Assembly: GCF_000619945.1 (NCBI RefSeq)
Contig: NZ_JHVC01000002.1
Span: 62,001 to 126,000, forward strand
DNA from: Clostridium lundense DSM 17049
GTDB lineage: Bacteria > Bacillota > Clostridia > Clostridiales > Clostridiaceae
Direction of reading: 5' to 3'
Length of the DNA stretch: 64,000 nucleotides
The first letter of the stretch is position 1; every line of letters begins with the position of its first letter. Shown one piece after another: positions 42,685 to 52,168 of this stretch. Made by a program: the position numbers and the translations under genes. The notes under the pieces were generated by a model, which saw only the letters and a list, made by a program, of their open reading frames with translations, was not told the DNA's origin and made no database searches.

Positions 42685-44577
42685 TTGCATAGTATAAAAA
42701 GTTTTTTTACCATCTCTATAGGAATTACACTTATAAATGCGCTGTTATATTTTTTCATAAATAATAGAATGATTATTTTCCTTATTTCAACTTTATTTAC
42801 TGTAGCTGTGATTTTCTTTGTTTTTAGTTTTCAAGGGAAAGGACAAACCCATAATAAAGAAGATAATGTTAACAATGAGAAAGAATTGAGGATGAATAAC
42901 CAGTATGAAGAAATGCTTTCTTTTTCAGAAACTTTAGGATTCGATGTGCAACAATTACTATGGTTATATAAAGACAGTATGAATATGTTATCTCAAATAA
43001 TTAATATATCTAGAAATGTTCAAGAATATAGTGAACAAAATGCTTCAAACATCCAAGAAATAGATGCAGCTATAGATGAACTAGTAAGTATGAGTGAAAA
43101 GCTTAATAATATTATTATAAATATTGAAGAAAATTCAATAACATCTTTTTCTATGTTAAATAATAATAAAAGTACTATTGAGAGTATTGGAAATTATTTA
43201 GTATATTTAAATGATGATATAGAGAATTTATCTAATGTAAATGGTAGATTTGAGGAGTCTTCAAAAAAAATAAGTAATTTCGTAGGGAATATTAAACAAA
43301 TATCAAGCCAAACAAATTTATTAGCCCTTAATGCTTCCATTGAAGCTGCTAGAGCAGGGGAAATGGGAAAAGGATTTTCTGTAGTAGCTAATGAAATAAG
43401 AAAATTATCTGAAGAAACGGAAAAGGCTGTATTACAAATAGAAACTATAGTAAAAGAAATTATAACAGACGTAAATGGTTCTAATATTTCTATGAATAAA
43501 TGTTTGAATAAGATAAAGGGAGCCCATAATATTGTAGAACAGTCTTTTCAGTTGGTAACTGATATCCAATCAACAGTTGATAATATTAAAACATCTATAG
43601 GAAATTTAAAGGATTTTTCTACGGAACAAATGAATACTTCTAATGGCATAGGAGAGGCGATTAGATCTATAGCTTCTTCGGTAGAAAAAACTTATATTGT
43701 AACAGTAGATGGATTGGAGGCAATAGAATTACAGGATAAGAAAAATAAGGATATACTTGATTTTTGCACAAAGTTAAGTGATATAGGGGATAAAATTCAA
43801 TATACCGCTGCTAAGTTAAAAAAAGATAATGAAATTATTTTTGGTGTAAATCCGTTTACTTCTCCTGAAAATATTAAAGGATCATATGCTCCAATACTAG
43901 AAAGAGTTTGCAATAAAATTGGATGTAAAGCTAAGGTTATTATAGCAAAGGATTATGATGCTTTAGGAAAAGGAATAAAAGATGGCGTAATAGATGTAGG
44001 GTGGTTCTCGCCTTTTGCTTATGTAAGTGCTCATGAAAAGTTTGGCGTAATTCCTTTAGTAACCCCGAAAGTAAATGGTAAGACATCTTATAACGGATAT
44101 ATAATATCTAAGAAAGATAGTGGCATAAAAAGTGTTAAAGATTTAAGAGGCAAACATTTTGGATATGTAGATGAAAAGAGTGCCTCGGGGTATTTATATG
44201 CCAGAGAAATATTAAAGAATAAAGGCGAAAATCCTAATACTATGTTTAAGCAGGTATCCTTTATGGGAAGTCATGATAATGTAATAAAAGCAGTTTTATC
44301 AGGAGAAATAGATGCAGGAGCAACGTATAGCGAGGCTATGGATAGTGCTAAAAAGTCTAACTTGAATATAGAGGATTTAATTATAATAGAGAAAACTAAC
44401 GATATACCTAAAGATGCTATAGCTGTAAGTCCAAGTTTAAATAAAGAAATGGTAGAAAAATTGAAGAAGGCTTTTGAAGAATTTAATGATTTTCATGGAA
44501 TTAATTCATCTGTAGATGGTTTTATTATAAGTGATAATGATAAATATGATTTAATAAGAAGGGTGATAACAAAATAA
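42685..44577 (+). CDS. Methyl-accepting chemotaxis-like protein with C-terminal PhnD-like binding domain
   Basis: About 630 residues. Two adjacent N-terminal membrane helices (about 14-33 and 37-56, counted from ATG 42661) with almost no loop, then a coiled-coil signalling domain (about 85-390) with hairpin tip SSQTNLLALNASIEAARAGE, then a PhnD/SsuA-type periplasmic-binding fold (about 391-620; GVNPFTSPENIKG, DVGWFSPFAYV, LRGKHFGYVDEKSASG). There is no HAMP domain. With this topology the binding domain would lie in the cytoplasm. GAGGGGG favours TTG 42685 over ATG 42661. Ligand unknown; phosphonate or phosphate-like compounds are a family-based guess. Confidence 0.8.
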   Translation: MHSIKSFFTISIGITLINALLYFFINNRMIIFLISTLFTVAVIFFVFSFQGKGQTHNKEDNVNNEKELRMNNQYEEMLSFSETLGFDVQQLLWLYKDSMNMLSQIINISRNVQEYSEQNASNIQEIDAAIDELVSMSEKLNNIIINIEENSITSFSMLNNNKSTIESIGNYLVYLNDDIENLSNVNGRFEESSKKISNFVGNIKQISSQTNLLALNASIEAARAGEMGKGFSVVANEIRKLSEETEKAVLQIETIVKEIITDVNGSNISMNKCLNKIKGAHNIVEQSFQLVTDIQSTVDNIKTSIGNLKDFSTEQMNTSNGIGEAIRSIASSVEKTYIVTVDGLEAIELQDKKNKDILDFCTKLSDIGDKIQYTAAKLKKDNEIIFGVNPFTSPENIKGSYAPILERVCNKIGCKAKVIIAKDYDALGKGIKDGVIDVGWFSPFAYVSAHEKFGVIPLVTPKVNGKTSYNGYIISKKDSGIKSVKDLRGKHFGYVDEKSASGYLYAREILKNKGENPNTMFKQVSFMGSHDNVIKAVLSGEIDAGATYSEAMDSAKKSNLNIEDLIIIEKTNDIPKDAIAVSPSLNKEMVEKLKKAFEEFNDFHGINSSVDGFIISDNDKYDLIRRVITK

Positions 44578-44620
44578 AAGTAAACCCGAATATTTTTAAT
44601 ATTCGGGTTTACTTTTATTT
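44576..44620. terminator. Bidirectional terminator between the chemoreceptor and rpmE
   Basis: A 19-bp perfect stem (44576-44594 with 44598-44616) with a 3-base loop, A/T tracts on both sides, between convergent genes. Confidence 0.9.
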
Positions 44621-44633
44621 AAAGAACTAAATT

Positions 44634-44846
44634 CTATTCTTCATTACTTAAGTTGAACTTCTTCATAAATCTTTCAACTCTTCCGCCAACATCAATTATC
44701 TTCTGTTTTCCTGTATAGAATGGGTGGCACTTAGAGCATATTTCAACTTTTAGTTCTTTATGTGTAGAACCAGTTGTAAAAGTGTTTCCACATGCACACT
44801 TAACTACCGCATCATGGTGGTATTCTGGATGTATGCCTTCTCTCAT
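44634..44846 (-). CDS. rpmE: Ribosomal protein L31 (zinc type)
   Basis: A 70-residue L31 with zinc-binding CAC and CSKC pairs (VKCACGNTF and EICSKCHPFYTGKQ). The start is ATG 44846 (MREGIHPEY); GTG 44855 overlaps the AAAGAGGTG ribosome binding site. In Bacillus rpmE follows rho on the same strand; here it is between the chemoreceptor and tdk on the opposite strand, pointing back at rho. Confidence 0.94.
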   Translation of the reverse strand: MREGIHPEYHHDAVVKCACGNTFTTGSTHKELKVEICSKCHPFYTGKQKIIDVGGRVERFMKKFNLSNEE

Positions 44847-45011
44847 CTTTTTCACCTCTTTCGAATTCTAAATCCCTTATCGGAATTTTTAACTACTAAA
44901 TTATAACATAGGCTTTATCTATTAGTCAATAAATTTTATGTATACTCTTTAATATATGGTTTATGTTTGATAAAATATATTTGTTTATAAATAGTGAGGA
45001 GGAATTTTAGA

Positions 45012-45599
45012 ATGTACGGACCAAAAAATCACGGTTGGATAGAAGTTATAGCTGGACCTATGTATAGTGGAAAATCTGAGGAACTTATAAGAAGAATCAG
45101 AAGGGCGAAAATTGCTAAGCAAAAAGTTCAGGTGTTTAAACCAGAAATTGACGATAGATATAGCAAAGAAGATGTAGTATCTCATTGTGGAGATAAAGAG
45201 GGAGCTATACCAGTTAAAAATGCTAGGCAAATATTAGAGTTGATAGAAGAAGATGTGCAAGTTGTAGCCATAGATGAAGCTCAATTCTTTGGTGAAGATA
45301 TAGTAAAAGTAGTGAATTACATAGCGGACAAAGATAAAAGAGTAATATGTGCAGGATTAGATATGGATTTTAGAGGAGAGCCTTTTGGATATATGAATGA
45401 GCTTATGGCTATTGCTGAATTTGTTGATAAAATTCAGGCTATATGTATGATTTGTGGAAATCCAGCGACTAGAACACAAAGGCTTATAAATGGTAAACCA
45501 GCAAGTTATGATGATCCTATAGTTTTAGTTGGAGCAAAAGAGTCTTACGAGGCAAGATGTAGAAAGTGCCATATAGTTCCTAAAAATGGGGTGAAATAA
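45012..45599 (+). CDS. tdk: Thymidine kinase
   Basis: A 195-residue type II thymidine kinase of the nucleotide salvage pathway: P-loop GPMYSGKSEE, DEAQFF for the Mg/nucleotide site, and zinc cysteines in CMICG and CRKCH. GTG 44994 is in the GTGAGGAGG site; ATG 45012 is the start. The following gene begins directly after the TAA, so tdk heads a tightly packed operon. Confidence 0.94.
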   Translation: MYGPKNHGWIEVIAGPMYSGKSEELIRRIRRAKIAKQKVQVFKPEIDDRYSKEDVVSHCGDKEGAIPVKNARQILELIEEDVQVVAIDEAQFFGEDIVKVVNYIADKDKRVICAGLDMDFRGEPFGYMNELMAIAEFVDKIQAICMICGNPATRTQRLINGKPASYDDPIVLVGAKESYEARCRKCHIVPKNGVK

Positions 45600-46532
45600 A
45601 TGAAAAAAAAATGTTCAGTTGGGGGTCAAGCTGTAATTGAAGGCGTAATGATGAGGGGAAGCAAAGGTATTGCTACAGCAGTTAGAAAAACCGATGGAGA
45701 AATTGTAGTAAACAGTGAAGGGTTTTTACCATATTCTAAGAGAAATAAATTTTTAGGGATTCCTATAATTAGAGGATTTGTTTCATTAATAGAATCATTA
45801 GTAATAGGTATAAATACATTGAACTATTCAGCATCTTTTTTTGAAGATGATGAGAAAGAAGAGTCAAAGTTTGATAAATGGTTTCAAGATACTTTTAAGG
45901 ATAAAGGGGAAAGAATATTAACTGGTATCACATTAATAATATCTTTAGCAATTTCTATTCTTTTGTTTGTAGCATTACCAAATATATTTGCTAATTTATT
46001 TAAAAAAAATTATATAGAAAATACTGTAATATTGAATATAATAGAAGGAATAATAAGAGTAGGTATATTTTTAATATATATTTTCTTAATTGGCAAAATG
46101 GAAGATATAAATAGAGTATTTCAATATCATGGCGCAGAACACAAAACCATATTTTGTTATGAAAATGAAGAAGAGTTAACTCCAGAAAATGCACAGAAAT
46201 ATTGTAGATTTCATCCAAGGTGTGGTACAAATTTTTTATTTCTTGTTATGATAGTAAGTATATTATTATTTTCTTTAACGGGTTGGAATTCTCTTTTAGA
46301 AAGAATGCTATATAGAATATTATTGCTTCCAGTGGTATCAGGAATTACTTATGAATTAATAAAATGGATGGGTACAAGTAATAGTAATATATCAAAGATT
46401 ATGGCTTCACCAGGACTGGCCCTTCAAAAGCTTACTACTAGGGAACCTGATTTTAGCCAACTAGAGGTTGCAATAAAAGCTTTAAAGGTAGCGGAAGGAA
46501 TTGATGATGAGAAAGATATAAATGAGGTATGA
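45600..46532 (+). CDS. DUF1385 membrane protein (YqhQ-like)
   Basis: A 310-residue protein of the DUF1385/YqhQ family: start KKKCSVGGQAVIEGVMMRG, several membrane segments (about 105-130, 145-165, 210-235) and the YHGAEHKTIFCYENEEELTPENA histidine/acidic region with HPRCGTNFL. The metal-site-like histidines suggest an enzyme, but the function is not known. It abuts tdk and lies 6 bases before prmC, an arrangement common in clostridia. Confidence 0.85.
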   Translation: MKKKCSVGGQAVIEGVMMRGSKGIATAVRKTDGEIVVNSEGFLPYSKRNKFLGIPIIRGFVSLIESLVIGINTLNYSASFFEDDEKEESKFDKWFQDTFKDKGERILTGITLIISLAISILLFVALPNIFANLFKKNYIENTVILNIIEGIIRVGIFLIYIFLIGKMEDINRVFQYHGAEHKTIFCYENEEELTPENAQKYCRFHPRCGTNFLFLVMIVSILLFSLTGWNSLLERMLYRILLLPVVSGITYELIKWMGTSNSNISKIMASPGLALQKLTTREPDFSQLEVAIKALKVAEGIDDEKDINEV

Positions 46533-46538
46533 TGTTTT

Positions 46539-47411
46539 ATGAATCAATTAATAAATTTAAATATAGGGAAGCTACTAATTAGTGGATTTCAAATACTAAA
46601 AGAAGTGGGAATAGAAAGTTATAAATTAGATTGTCAGTTACTATTATCTAAGATCTTAAAAAAAGATAAGTTGTTTATTATGTTAAATAGGGATTTTAAG
46701 GTAGAAAAAGAAGAAGCAGAAGAATATTTTAAGTTAGTTAACCTTAGAAAAAATAAAATGCCTATAAAGTATATACTTGGAGAATGTGAGTTTATGGGGT
46801 TGAATTTTAATGTGAAAGAAGGAGTTTTAATTCCAAGACCGGATACAGAGATTTTGGTTCAGTATTCTTTAAAAGATATAGAGGAGAATAATTATAAACA
46901 TATATGTGACGTTTGTTGCGGAAGTGGAATAATAGGGATATCCGTTGGAAAGCTTACAGAAGACACATTAGTAGATTGTTTTGATATTATGGATACACCT
47001 TTAGAAGTTACAAAAAAGAATATTTTATTTCATAAGTTAGAAGAAAGGGTAAAGGTGTATAAAAGTGATCTGTTGAAATATGCCATAGAGAATTGTAGAA
47101 AATATGATATGATAATATCTAATCCACCTTATATAAAGGAAAATATAATAGAAACCCTTATGGATGATGTGAAAAATTATGAACCGCATGTTGCTTTAAG
47201 TGGTGGAGAAGATGGATTGAATTTTTATAGAAAAATTATAGAGGAAAGCAAGCTTTTGCTTAATAAGAATGGTAGTATAGCTTTTGAAATAGGTTATGAT
47301 CAAGGAGAGGAAGTAATGACCCTACTAAAGAATAATGATTTTTATAATATAGAATGTATAAAAGATCTTGCAGGTTTGGATAGGGTAGTAAAAGGTCGAT
47401 ATGGATTATAA
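46539..47411 (+). CDS. prmC: Release factor glutamine methyltransferase
   Basis: A 290-residue SAM-dependent enzyme that methylates the glutamine of the GGQ motif in release factors. The N-terminal helical domain binds the release factor; the catalytic part has CDVCCGSGIIGISV (SAM site) and ISNPPYI (the NPPY motif). The next gene encodes its substrate RF1. ATG 46539 starts 4 bases after the previous stop; no strong ribosome binding site is needed if coupled. Confidence 0.93.
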   Translation: MNQLINLNIGKLLISGFQILKEVGIESYKLDCQLLLSKILKKDKLFIMLNRDFKVEKEEAEEYFKLVNLRKNKMPIKYILGECEFMGLNFNVKEGVLIPRPDTEILVQYSLKDIEENNYKHICDVCCGSGIIGISVGKLTEDTLVDCFDIMDTPLEVTKKNILFHKLEERVKVYKSDLLKYAIENCRKYDMIISNPPYIKENIIETLMDDVKNYEPHVALSGGEDGLNFYRKIIEESKLLLNKNGSIAFEIGYDQGEEVMTLLKNNDFYNIECIKDLAGLDRVVKGRYGL

Positions 47412-47436
47412 ATAATAAGTTGAAAAATTATTTACA

Positions 47437-47466
47437 TTGCTTTATATTAAATGAATATGATATAAT
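47437..47466 (+). promoter_or_regulatory. Extended -10 promoter of prfA
   Basis: TTGCTT, 18-base spacer, TGATATAAT (extended -10). It gives prfA a promoter of its own behind prmC. Confidence 0.5.
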
Positions 47467-47504
47467 TTATAGTTGTTAAAATATATTTACGGAGTGAGAA
47501 AAAT

Positions 47505-48578
47505 ATGTTAGAAAGACTTAATTTTATAGAAAATAAGTATGAAGAGTTGTCAATAAAAATAAGTGACCCAACAGTTATGACAAATCAAAAAGAATGGCAG
47601 AAATTATGTAAAGAGCATGCAGATTTAGAAAGCGTAGTTATAAAGTATAGAGAATATAAAAAGGTACAAGAAGATATAGAAGCTGATAAGGAAATGCTTA
47701 GAGAAGATCTAGATAGGGAATTAAAAGAGATGGTTCAGGAAGAAATAAAAGAATTAAACGAAAGAGAAGGAATTTTACTACAAGAATTAAGAATTTTACT
47801 TTTGCCAAAAGATCCTAATGATGATAAGAACGTATTTATTGAAATAAGAGGGGGAGCTGGAGGAGAAGAAGCAGCTCTATTTGCAGCAAATCTTTTCAGA
47901 ATGTATACTAGATATGCAGAAAGACATGGTTGGAAAATAGAACCTGTAAGTTCAAATGAAACAGATATTGGTGGATTCAAAGAAGTAGTATTTATGGTTA
48001 AAGGAGATTCAGCTTATAGTAAGCTAAAATACGAAAGTGGAGTTCATAGAGTGCAAAGAGTTCCAGATACAGAATCAAGTGGAAGAATTCATACATCTAC
48101 AGCTACTGTAGCAGTTTTGCCAGAGGTTGAAGATGTTGATGTTGATATAAACCCAAATGATTTAAGAATAGATGTATTTAGGGCTTCAGGTCACGGTGGA
48201 CAGTGCGTTAATACTACAGACTCGGCAGTAAGAATAACTCACTTGCCTACAGGACTTGTAGTTAGCTGTCAAGATGAAAAATCTCAGTTAAAAAATAAAG
48301 AAAAGGCTATGAAAGTATTAAAGTCAAGATATTATGATATACTTCAAGCTGAAAGAAGTGCTAATATAGCGGAAGATAGAAAGAGTCAGGTGGGTACTGG
48401 AGACAGAAGTGAAAGAATAAGAACCTATAATTATCCACAGGGAAGAGTTACTGACCATAGAATAGGATTAACTATATATAGATTAGAGGCATTTCTTGAT
48501 GGAGATATAGATGAAGTGCTTAATGCATTGATTACTGCTGAACAGGCAGAAAAAATGAAAAATTTAGGAAGTAATTAA
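47505..48578 (+). CDS. prfA: Peptide chain release factor 1
   Basis: A 357-residue RF1 that reads UAA and UAG stop codons. The stop-codon recognition motif is PDT (in RVPDTESSGR), and the GGQ motif is in ASGHGGQCVNTTDSAV. Normal length. ACGGAGTGAG precedes ATG 47505. The modifying enzyme PrmC is encoded just upstream. Confidence 0.96.
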   Translation: MLERLNFIENKYEELSIKISDPTVMTNQKEWQKLCKEHADLESVVIKYREYKKVQEDIEADKEMLREDLDRELKEMVQEEIKELNEREGILLQELRILLLPKDPNDDKNVFIEIRGGAGGEEAALFAANLFRMYTRYAERHGWKIEPVSSNETDIGGFKEVVFMVKGDSAYSKLKYESGVHRVQRVPDTESSGRIHTSTATVAVLPEVEDVDVDINPNDLRIDVFRASGHGGQCVNTTDSAVRITHLPTGLVVSCQDEKSQLKNKEKAMKVLKSRYYDILQAERSANIAEDRKSQVGTGDRSERIRTYNYPQGRVTDHRIGLTIYRLEAFLDGDIDEVLNALITAEQAEKMKNLGSN

Positions 48579-48608
48579 ATAAAGGTTTTGTGGGAAAAGA
48601 GGTAAACT

Positions 48609-49217
48609 ATGGATGTGAATAAAGCCATTAGAAAGCAAAAAAAATCTTATAAAAGATTTATGCTGATAATGAGCTTTATTTTTTTTGCATTACCTATAAT
48701 TTTAACCATTACTGGAAGGATTACATGGTTCTATATATTGTATTTAGTTATTATACAATTGTTAGTTATATTAGCAGTTTTAGCGAAGATAAATAATGAT
48801 AACTTAAAATTTACTTATGATAATTATAGGATAAAAGTTTCATCAGGCATTAGAAGAGATAAAATTAATATAGTATGTAATAAGGTGGCTTTTGTCCATG
48901 TGGAAAATATAATAAGAAAGACAGATAAAGAAAGAGATTTTATAATAATTCTAATTGCTACATCTAGATTTAGAAGTAGAAGAATGATTCCTATAAATGA
49001 AAAACTCTTAAAGAATCATCCTTATATAGCGTTCCATTATCAAAAGATAAAGAAACTTAATCCGGAAAAAAAATATGCATTTACAATAATAAAAAAAGGA
49101 AAGTTGTATAAGTATGAATTATTAGATACTATATATAGAAGCTGCGTTTATGCTACATTTACAGATGATGCTATTGATAAAATAAAAGAATATAGGAAGG
49201 GTTTATCTCAGAAATAA
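48609..49217 (+). CDS. Two-helix membrane protein of unknown function
   Basis: A 202-residue protein with a basic N-terminus, two adjacent membrane helices (about 17-36 and 42-61) and a soluble, basic C-terminal domain of about 130 residues with alternating strands, reminiscent of a PH-like domain. AAAAGAGG lies before ATG 48609, 30 bases after prfA. I cannot name the family. Confidence 0.55.
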   Translation: MDVNKAIRKQKKSYKRFMLIMSFIFFALPIILTITGRITWFYILYLVIIQLLVILAVLAKINNDNLKFTYDNYRIKVSSGIRRDKINIVCNKVAFVHVENIIRKTDKERDFIIILIATSRFRSRRMIPINEKLLKNHPYIAFHYQKIKKLNPEKKYAFTIIKKGKLYKYELLDTIYRSCVYATFTDDAIDKIKEYRKGLSQK

Positions 49218-49278
49218 GAATATTTATTTATTACCTTAAATATTATCTATAGAGAGTAAATTTAAAAAAGGTGATAAA

Positions 49279-49998
49279 TTGAATAATTTAATTCTAATGA
49301 TTATATTGGGAAGTATTATTTCCCTTTCAGGTACTACTTTAGGTGGGATAGTGGGAGTAATGGTGAAGAATCCTTCAAGGAGGACTCTTGGAACTTTAAT
49401 TGGTTTTTCAGGTGGACTTATGCTATCCATAGTGGTGTTTGATTTGATACCAGAATCATTACAAGACTGGGGGGTTACTAACACAATTATATGTTGCATA
49501 ATGGGGATTGTTTTAGTAACTCTTGTGGATAATTATTTACAAATGAACAAAGTAGATAAACATATTAAGATGGCTCTTATAACTGCCATTGGATTGATGA
49601 TTCATAATTTTCCAGAAGGTATAATTATGGGGTGCGGCTTTGCGACAGGCGGAAGTTTAGGAATAAAAATGAGCCTTTTAATTGCTATACATGATATTCC
49701 AGAGGGAATAGCTGTAGCTGCACCTTTAATGGCATCAAGGGTAAAAGCGTTAAAGATACTGACATATACGATAGCTACGGCGGTTCCTACTGTTATAGGA
49801 ACTTTTATAGGAGCTTATATTGGGAAAGTATCTACAGATGCTTTGGGAATAAGTTTATCTTTTGCTTCAGGTATAATGCTTTATGTTGTTTGTGGTGAAA
49901 TGATTCCAGAATCATCAAAATTATGGGATGGAGTTGCCAGCACTATTGGCGTATTATCTGGGGTGATTTTTGGATTAATTTTGATAAGATTATTGTAG
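49279..49998 (+). CDS. ZIP family metal transporter
   Basis: A 239-residue polytopic membrane protein of the ZIP family with about eight helices. The metal-site helices are clear: HNFPEGII in helix IV and HDIPEGIAVAAPL in helix V. Zinc is the usual cargo; iron or manganese are possible. AAAAGGTGA precedes TTG 49279. It lies before the tsaC gene without a terminator, so read-through is likely. Confidence 0.85.
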   Translation: MNNLILMIILGSIISLSGTTLGGIVGVMVKNPSRRTLGTLIGFSGGLMLSIVVFDLIPESLQDWGVTNTIICCIMGIVLVTLVDNYLQMNKVDKHIKMALITAIGLMIHNFPEGIIMGCGFATGGSLGIKMSLLIAIHDIPEGIAVAAPLMASRVKALKILTYTIATAVPTVIGTFIGAYIGKVSTDALGISLSFASGIMLYVVCGEMIPESSKLWDGVASTIGVLSGVIFGLILIRLL

Positions 49999-50036
49999 AT
50001 TATATTTATCTATGATATTTAAAAGGAGATGTAATT

Positions 50037-51089
50037 TTGAATACAAAAGTTGTGAAGATGGATGAACATAATTTAGATAAAGGATCATTAATAGAGTGTG
50101 GAAAAATACTTAGGGAAGGTGGACTTGTAGTCTTTCCTACAGAAACTGTATATGGATTAGGAGCAAATGCTTTAAATGCAGAAGCGGTAAAAAAGATATT
50201 TGAAGCTAAGGGAAGGCCTCAGGACAATCCGTTGATAGTTCATGTATGTGATATAGAGTCAATAAAACCTTTAGTTAAGGAAATACCCGAGATAGCATGC
50301 AAATTGATGGGAAAATTTTGGCCAGGACCAATGACTATAATATTACCTAAATCTGATTTGATACCAGAGGAAACTAGCGCAGGGCTTGATAGTGTAGGTA
50401 TTAGAATGCCTTCAAACTTAATTGCTAGAGAATTAATTAGAGTTTCAGAAGTACCCATAGCAGCTCCATCGGCAAACATATCTGGAAGACCAAGCCCTAC
50501 AGATTTAGAAAGATGTATGGAGGATTTAATGGGGAAGGTAGACTACATTATAGGAGGAGAAAAATGCGATGTAGGAGTGGAATCAACAGTAATAGATTGC
50601 ACAATATATCCTCCATGTGTTTTAAGGCCAGGTGGTATTACTTTAGAAATGTTTAGAGAAGTAGATGATAAAATATATATAGATCCAGCTATAATGAAGA
50701 AACCAGATAAGGATTTTAAACCTAAGGCTCCAGGAATGAAATATAGGCATTATGCCCCAAAAGCTCCAGTTAAAATTGTTCAGGGAGAATTAAATAAAAC
50801 AGTAGAAAAAATTAACGAAATAATAAAAGAGTGTGTTAGCGAAAACAAGATAGTTGGTGTAATGGCCACAGATGAAACAGCTAATTATTATAAAAATGCA
50901 GTAATTATATCATTAGGAAGTAGAAAAAATTTAAATACAATTGCTCAAAATTTATTTGGAACTTTAAGAAGCTTTGATGATAAAAAAGTGGATATTATAC
51001 TTTCTGAATCTTTTGAGGAAGAGGGTATAGGTATAGCTATTATGAATAGATTAAAAAAATCTGCAGGTTTTGATATTATAAAAGCATAG
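50037..51089 (+). CDS. Threonylcarbamoyl-AMP synthase (Sua5/YwlC type)
   Basis: A 350-residue Sua5-type enzyme that makes threonylcarbamoyl-AMP for the t6A modification of tRNA position 37. The catalytic YrdC domain (about 15-205) has FPTETVYGLGANAL, KGRPQDNPLIVH and PSANISGRPSPT; the C-terminal Sua5 domain follows (APGMKYRHYAPKAPV linker, about 230-350). AAAAGGAGATG precedes TTG 50037. Neighbour order with ywlE, rpiB and upp matches Bacillus ywlC. Confidence 0.9.
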   Translation: MNTKVVKMDEHNLDKGSLIECGKILREGGLVVFPTETVYGLGANALNAEAVKKIFEAKGRPQDNPLIVHVCDIESIKPLVKEIPEIACKLMGKFWPGPMTIILPKSDLIPEETSAGLDSVGIRMPSNLIARELIRVSEVPIAAPSANISGRPSPTDLERCMEDLMGKVDYIIGGEKCDVGVESTVIDCTIYPPCVLRPGGITLEMFREVDDKIYIDPAIMKKPDKDFKPKAPGMKYRHYAPKAPVKIVQGELNKTVEKINEIIKECVSENKIVGVMATDETANYYKNAVIISLGSRKNLNTIAQNLFGTLRSFDDKKVDIILSESFEEEGIGIAIMNRLKKSAGFDIIKA

Positions 51090-51109
51090 CATTTTTCTAA
51101 AATTTATAG

Positions 51110-51138
51110 TTGACATATAAACTCTTGTAAGTTAAAAT
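51110..51138 (+). promoter_or_regulatory. Sigma-A-type promoter ahead of the phosphatase gene
   Basis: TTGACA, 17-base spacer, TAAAAT. Confidence 0.65.
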
Positions 51139-51177
51139 GTTTAACTGATAGTTGTTAAAGTTATTTTGGAGGTAGCT

Positions 51178-51633
51178 ATGAAGATATTATTTGTTTGCAC
51201 AGGAAATACATGTAGAAGTTGCATGGCAGAAGCTATTTTTAATAGTGTAAAAGAAGAAGATTCAGTTATGGTATCTTCAGCAGGAATAGCTATTTTCCCT
51301 AATAGTAAAACATCTTTAAATTCAGCTTTAGTAGTAAAGAAAAATTTAAATATAGATATAAGTGAAAGATATGCTGTTCAATTGACAAAAGAATTGTTAG
51401 TTGAAAATGATTTAATTCTTACTATGACATATAATATAAAAGAATCATTAGTAGGTAAATTCCCCGAATTTGGTAATAAAATTTTTTCATTAAATGAGTA
51501 TGTCGGCATCAAAGGAGACGTTTTGGATCCTTATGGCGATACAGTTATCGTTTATGAAAATACTTTCAAACAGTTAAAAGATGGTATTTTATTACTATTA
51601 AATAAATTAAAAGAAGATAAAAGTATTCGTTAA
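51178..51633 (+). CDS. Low molecular weight protein arginine/tyrosine phosphatase (YwlE-like)
   Basis: A 151-residue phosphatase with the P-loop CTGNTCRS (CX5R) at the N-terminus and the general-acid loop DPYGD near residue 120. The Bacillus YwlE in the same gene position is a protein-arginine phosphatase; the Thr in CTGNTCR fits that activity better than tyrosine phosphatase. GGAGGTAGCT points to ATG 51178, not TTG 51166. Confidence 0.87.
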   Translation: MKILFVCTGNTCRSCMAEAIFNSVKEEDSVMVSSAGIAIFPNSKTSLNSALVVKKNLNIDISERYAVQLTKELLVENDLILTMTYNIKESLVGKFPEFGNKIFSLNEYVGIKGDVLDPYGDTVIVYENTFKQLKDGILLLLNKLKEDKSIR

Positions 51634-51656
51634 GATACTCCTATCTTCTTTTTTTG
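51610..51656 (+). terminator. Two-layer terminator after the phosphatase gene
   Basis: AAAGAAGATA (51610-51619) pairs with TATCTTCTTT (51642-51651), enclosing AGTAT/ATACT, then a T run. The left arm is in the last codons of the gene. Confidence 0.8.
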
Positions 51657-51701
51657 TGGGTAAACTAGAATAAAGTATAATTATTATGGAGGTGTATTGT
51701 T

Positions 51702-52151
51702 TTGAGAATTGCATTAGGGAGTGACCATGCAGGATTACCATTAAAAAAAGAAGTAATAAAACATTTAGAAGGTAAAGGTATAGAAATTGAGGATTTTGGT
51801 ACCCTTACAGAGGATTCATGTGATTATCCAGACTATGCTATTCAGGTAGCAGAGGAAGTAGCAGGAAAAAAATTTGATTTTGGTATATTAGTATGTGGTA
51901 CAGGTATAGGTATTAGTATTGCTGCAAATAAGGTTCCAGGAATAAGAGCTGCTCTTTGTGGAGATACTTTTAGTGCTCATGCGTGTAGAGAACATAATGA
52001 TGCCAATATATTAGCCTTAGGACAGAGAATAGTAGGTGTAGGGCTAGCTTTAGATATAGTAGATGCATTCCTATCAGCCAAATATGAAGGTGGAAGACAT
52101 CAGAAAAGAGTAGATAAAATTTCAGCTATAGAAAAGAAATATAATAAATAA
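51702..52151 (+). CDS. rpiB: Ribose-5-phosphate isomerase B
   Basis: A 149-residue RpiB that interconverts ribose-5-phosphate and ribulose-5-phosphate. SDHAGLPLK at the start and the CGTGIGISIAANKVPGIRAA active-site loop (with the catalytic Cys) are diagnostic. TATGGAGGTG lies before TTG 51702. upp follows after 17 bases, linking pentose phosphate and nucleotide salvage in one unit. Confidence 0.94.
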   Translation: MRIALGSDHAGLPLKKEVIKHLEGKGIEIEDFGTLTEDSCDYPDYAIQVAEEVAGKKFDFGILVCGTGIGISIAANKVPGIRAALCGDTFSAHACREHNDANILALGQRIVGVGLALDIVDAFLSAKYEGGRHQKRVDKISAIEKKYNK

Positions 52152-52168
52152 TTTTAGGGGGAAATAAT

